Source: DASUGM01 sp036274055 (lineage in GTDB: Bacteria; Acidobacteriota; Vicinamibacteria; Vicinamibacterales; SCN-69-37). From it: a stretch of 16,486 bases of DNA. A program made the translations under genes and the position numbers. How positions within the stretch are numbered: position 1 is the first letter of the stretch; every line of letters begins with the position of its first letter. The notes under the pieces were generated by a model that saw nothing but the letters and a program-made list of their open reading frames with translations, searched no databases and was not told where the DNA came from. The stretch is from contig DASUGM010000251.1 of the NCBI GenBank assembly GCA_036274055.1, forward strand, positions 1-16,486, read 5' to 3'. Shown here piece by piece: positions 13,387 to 16,486 of this stretch.

Positions 13387-16300
13387 ATGTCACAATTGGA
13401 TCCTTCGTTTGGACGCCGCGCCGGGGTCCTCGCGCTCGCGTCGCTCGTTGCCCTGCTCCTCCTGCCATCTGCAGCGGCGGCGCAATTCGGCCGCAACAAA
13501 GTTCAGTACGACGCGTTCGACTTCAAGGTCCTCAAGACCGAGCACTTCGACATCTACTACTACTCGCGCGAGGCCGAGGCTGCGACGCAGGCCGCGCGGA
13601 TGGCCGAGCGCTGGTACGTGCGGCTGTCGAAGCTGCTCGACCACAACCTGCGCGGCCGGCAGATCGTCGTCCTCTACGCCAGCCATCCGGAATTCGAACA
13701 GACCAACGTCGTCGAAGGCGAGCTCGACGAAGGCACCGGTGGCGTCACTGAAGGCGCCCGCCGGCGCGTCGTGCTGCCGATGGCCGCCAGCATGGCCGAC
13801 ACCGACCACGTGCTCGGCCACGAGCTGGTGCACGCGTTCCAGTACGACATCCTCGATCGCAACGCCGGCTACATCCCGCTGTGGTTCATCGAGGGCATGG
13901 CCGAATATCTCTCGCTCGGCCCGAAGCACGCGCAGACCGCGATGTGGCTGCGCGACGCGGCGATTGAAGATCGCCTGCCGACGCTGAAACAGCTCGACGA
14001 TCCGCGCTACTTCCCGTACCGCTTTGGCCACGCGTTCTGGGCCTACATCGGCGGCCGCTGGGGCGACGCGATGATCGGCGAGATCCTCGCCGGCATGGCG
14101 CCGGCCGGCGACGCCGGTTTCGGCCGGCTCAGTCCGATCGAGATCATCACCGCGGCCGTGCAGATGAACGCGGATGAGCTGGCGGCCGCCTGGCACGGCG
14201 CGATTCGCGAAACCTACGGCGTCACCGCGCGCAAGGGCGAGCCGACGACGGTGCCGGGCGCGGTGGTGATCTCGCAGAAGACCGGCGCCGGCCGCATGAA
14301 CGTCGGCCCGGCGCTGAGCCCCGACGGCACCAAGATCGCGTTTCTGTCCGAGCGCGATCGACTGTCGATCGATCTCTACATCGCCGACGCGATGACCGGC
14401 AAAGTGATTCGCAGGCTCACCAAGACCGCGTCGGATCCGCATTTCCAGAGCCTGCAGTTCCTGGCGTCGGCCGGCGCGTGGGATCCGATGGGCGAGAAAC
14501 TCGCCGTCGGCACGGTCAGCGACGGCCGCGCCAAACTGACGATTTTCAACGCGCTCAAGGGCGGCGTGCTGGAAGAGTTCCCGGTCGACTTCATCGGCGA
14601 AATTTTCCAGCCGGCGTGGTCGCCGGATGGCAAAACGATTGCGTTTTCCGCGCAGGTTGGCGGCTACACCGACCTCTACCTCCTCGATCTTGCGGCGAAG
14701 ACGACGAAGAAGCTGACCAGCGATCCGTACGCGGATCTGCAGCCGACGTGGACGCCGGACGGCAAGGAGCTGACGTTCATCACCGATCGGTTCACCACGG
14801 ATCTCACCACCCTTGCGTTCAAGACGATGGGGCTGGCGTCGATGCCGATCGACAACCCGGCGGCCGTCCACGAGGTCAAGACCGGGACCGCCGGCAACGC
14901 GCTGAATCCGCAGTGGGCCCCCGACGGCAAGACGCTGTATTTCATCAGCGACGCCGACGGCCGGCAGAACATCTACCGCCTCGTCGACGGCCAGGCGGCG
15001 CGAGTCACCGACGTGCCGACCGGCGTCTCGGGGATCACCACCACGAGCCCGGCACTGTCGGTGTCGCGCGGCGAACGCGTCGCGGTCAACGTCTTTCGCG
15101 ACAGCGGCTACGAATTGCTGCTTCTCGATTCGGCGAAGACGCCGGCGCCGCCGCCGCGGTTGAACCTGCCCGATCAGGCGGTGCTGCCGCCGTCCAAGCG
15201 CGCCAGCAACGACGTCGGTCAGGCGCTGGCGTCGCCGACGGCGGGCTTGCCGCCGGCAACTGCCACCTTCGAGGAGGCCGAGAAGAGCGGCAAGATGGAG
15301 CTCATCGAGGTCGGCCAGTCGGTCGGCGTGTCGAGCGTCAGCCAGTTCGGCACCTTCGTCAACGGCGGCATCTCGTTCCTGTTCAGTGACACGCTCGGTA
15401 ATCACCTGCTCGGCATCGGCGCCGGCGTCAACGGCGGCGTCAGGGACATCTCGGGGGCGGTCAACTACCTCAACCGCAGCCACCGGTGGAACTGGGGTCT
15501 CTACGGCGAGCACGTGCCGGTCCTTCAGGGCACCGCCGGCAACGGCCTGTTCAACAACAACGGCCAGATTGTTTATGTCGAGCAAACACAGCTCTACCGG
15601 CAGACCTACAGCCAGGTCGGCGCGCTGCTGGCATATCCGTTCAGCCGCGGCCTGCGCGCGGAGTTCAGCAGCGGCTACCGCCACATCGGCTTCAGCAACG
15701 AGACCCGGACGCGGATCTACGACTACAACAGCGGGCAGCTGATCAGCGACGAGAAGATCGATCTACCGGCAGAAGAGTCGTTGAATCTGGTCGACGTCAG
15801 CACGGCGCTGATCCACGACGTCGCGGCGATGGGCCCGGTCGGACCGATCGTGGGTGATCGGTTCCGCTTCGAGATCTCGCCGACGTTCGGCGATTTGAAC
15901 ATCACCAACCTCACGCTCGACTACCGCCGCTACGTGATGCCAGTCAAGCCAATCACGATCGCCGGCCGCATCGTCCATGCCGGCCGGTACGGGATCAGCG
16001 CCGAAGACGAGCGTCTGGTGCCCTACTTCCTCGGCTACTCGACGCTGGTTCGCGGCTACGATCCGAACTCGTTCCAGGCAACCGAGTGCTCAATCACGAT
16101 CGTCGGCAACTGTCCGGAATTCGATCGACTGATCGGCAGCCGGATGATCGTCACCAACCTCGAGGTGCGGGCACCGGCCGTCGGCTTGTTCACCGGCAAC
16201 ATGGATTACGGTCCGGTGCCGGTCGAGTTGTTCGGGTTCTATGACGGCGGCGTGGCGTGGAACAAGCACGAATCGCCGCAATTCACCGGCGGCACGCGCA

Positions 16301-16437
16301 ACTGGGTCGGCAGCGTCGGCGTCGGCGCCCGCGTCAACGTGATGGGCTTCATGATCACCGAGTTCAACCTCGCCCGGCCGCTGCAGCGCGCCGGCCGCGG
16401 CTGGATGTTCGTGTTCAACATCCGACCGTCCTTCTAG
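13387..16437 (+). CDS. Peptidase-like / TolB-propeller / outer-membrane barrel fusion protein
   Basis: The protein has 1016 residues. A signal peptide (about 10-32, ending SAAAAQ) is followed by three parts. First, about 45-280, is a gluzincin-like domain with GHELVHAFQYD (His145, Glu146, His149) and LWFIEGMAEYLS, where Glu169 is the likely third ligand. Second, about 295-585, is a TolB/PD40-type beta-propeller with repeated blades: SPDGTKIAFLSERD, WSPDGKTIAFSAQ, WTPDGKELTFITD, WAPDGKTLYFISD. A Pro-rich linker lies near 585-602. Third, about 640-1016, is a beta-barrel of surface-antigen/Omp85 style with LVRGYDP (887-893) and terminal FNIRPSF. The barrel should anchor it in the outer membrane, with peptidase and propeller on the periplasmic side by analogy with Omp85 proteins. 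A role in envelope protein processing is inference; the barrel could also act in assembly or secretion. Confidence 0.88.
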   Translation: MSQLDPSFGRRAGVLALASLVALLLLPSAAAAQFGRNKVQYDAFDFKVLKTEHFDIYYYSREAEAATQAARMAERWYVRLSKLLDHNLRGRQIVVLYASHPEFEQTNVVEGELDEGTGGVTEGARRRVVLPMAASMADTDHVLGHELVHAFQYDILDRNAGYIPLWFIEGMAEYLSLGPKHAQTAMWLRDAAIEDRLPTLKQLDDPRYFPYRFGHAFWAYIGGRWGDAMIGEILAGMAPAGDAGFGRLSPIEIITAAVQMNADELAAAWHGAIRETYGVTARKGEPTTVPGAVVISQKTGAGRMNVGPALSPDGTKIAFLSERDRLSIDLYIADAMTGKVIRRLTKTASDPHFQSLQFLASAGAWDPMGEKLAVGTVSDGRAKLTIFNALKGGVLEEFPVDFIGEIFQPAWSPDGKTIAFSAQVGGYTDLYLLDLAAKTTKKLTSDPYADLQPTWTPDGKELTFITDRFTTDLTTLAFKTMGLASMPIDNPAAVHEVKTGTAGNALNPQWAPDGKTLYFISDADGRQNIYRLVDGQAARVTDVPTGVSGITTTSPALSVSRGERVAVNVFRDSGYELLLLDSAKTPAPPPRLNLPDQAVLPPSKRASNDVGQALASPTAGLPPATATFEEAEKSGKMELIEVGQSVGVSSVSQFGTFVNGGISFLFSDTLGNHLLGIGAGVNGGVRDISGAVNYLNRSHRWNWGLYGEHVPVLQGTAGNGLFNNNGQIVYVEQTQLYRQTYSQVGALLAYPFSRGLRAEFSSGYRHIGFSNETRTRIYDYNSGQLISDEKIDLPAEESLNLVDVSTALIHDVAAMGPVGPIVGDRFRFEISPTFGDLNITNLTLDYRRYVMPVKPITIAGRIVHAGRYGISAEDERLVPYFLGYSTLVRGYDPNSFQATECSITIVGNCPEFDRLIGSRMIVTNLEVRAPAVGLFTGNMDYGPVPVELFGFYDGGVAWNKHESPQFTGGTRNWVGSVGVGARVNVMGFMITEFNLARPLQRAGRGWMFVFNIRPSF

Positions 16438-16442
16438 ACAGG

Positions 16443-16486
16443 GGCGATGGGCGATCGGGTGATCGGGCGATGGCAGAGCAGGGGCG
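16443..16486. repeat. Start of an iterated-word repeat after the last gene (element E, cut)
   Basis: Five bases after the stop codon, 7-8-nt units follow in tandem: GGCGATG, GGCGATCG, GGTGATCG, GGCGATGG (16443-16473), and then GGGGCG recurs at the window edge. Position and style match the left arms of the other post-stop elements. Whether an inverted right arm follows cannot be seen here. Confidence 0.55.

Noticed and set aside
13390..15684. Minus-strand 764-codon open frame opposite the fusion gene
   Set aside because: Length is explained by GC-biased codons of the true gene; the product is Arg/Val/Ala/Asp-rich with no recognisable domain.

Overview
The window is GC-rich and gene-dense, with strongly G/C-biased third codon positions and many exported or outer-membrane proteins. 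The gene families suggest a Gram-negative soil-type bacterium. They are a TonB-dependent receptor with an N-terminal carboxypeptidase-regulatory-like domain, paired exported M16 peptidases, a peptidase/TolB-propeller/beta-barrel fusion, exported metallo-beta-lactamase (MBL) fold proteins and a LytS/LytTR-type two-component pair. My best guess is Acidobacteriota, possibly near Vicinamibacterales. This is inference from gene content; no rRNA or other marker gene is present.

Layout. A TonB-dependent receptor (+), cut at the left edge, runs to 2573 and meets a block of five minus-strand genes tail to tail. Read in their own direction from 9256 to 2698, these are a PLP aminotransferase coupled by ATGA to a 4-alpha-glucanotransferase (malQ), a membrane histidine kinase coupled by ATGA to a LytTR response regulator, and an exported MBL-fold protein with a degraded metal site. 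From 9291 rightwards come four plus-strand genes: two ATGA-coupled exported M16 proteins (one with and one without the zinc motif), a Tat-exported MBL hydrolase with an intact metal site, and a 1016-residue protein joining an HExxH peptidase-like domain, a TolB-like propeller and a C-terminal beta-barrel. The aminotransferase and the first M16 gene diverge from only 34 bp. The genes do not form one pathway. The common theme on the right is cell-envelope and periplasmic protein processing; on the left it is nutrient uptake and two-component sensing.

The most unusual content is non-coding. Directly after the stop codons of most transcription units lie long inverted repeats, about 106-120 bp in three cases, built from short iterated words. 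The word differs at each site: GTGAAGGA-like at 2577-2695, TGAAGGAG-like at 4303-4422, GAGAAGA-like at 6371-6476, GTGCGCC/GTGCGT at 12125-12296, and GGCGATCG at the right edge (only the start is visible). They look like one structural class with locus-specific sequence. They lack the U-tracts of ordinary intrinsic terminators, overlap the malQ 3' end, and create false N-terminal extensions of neighbouring genes.

A second and different repeat lies inside the aminotransferase gene at 8968-9033: two inverted 27-bp units, each itself a near-palindrome, 66 bp in all and read in frame. It resembles a REP/BIME-type doublet that has become protein-coding. No tRNA, rRNA, CRISPR array, transposase or phage gene was seen.
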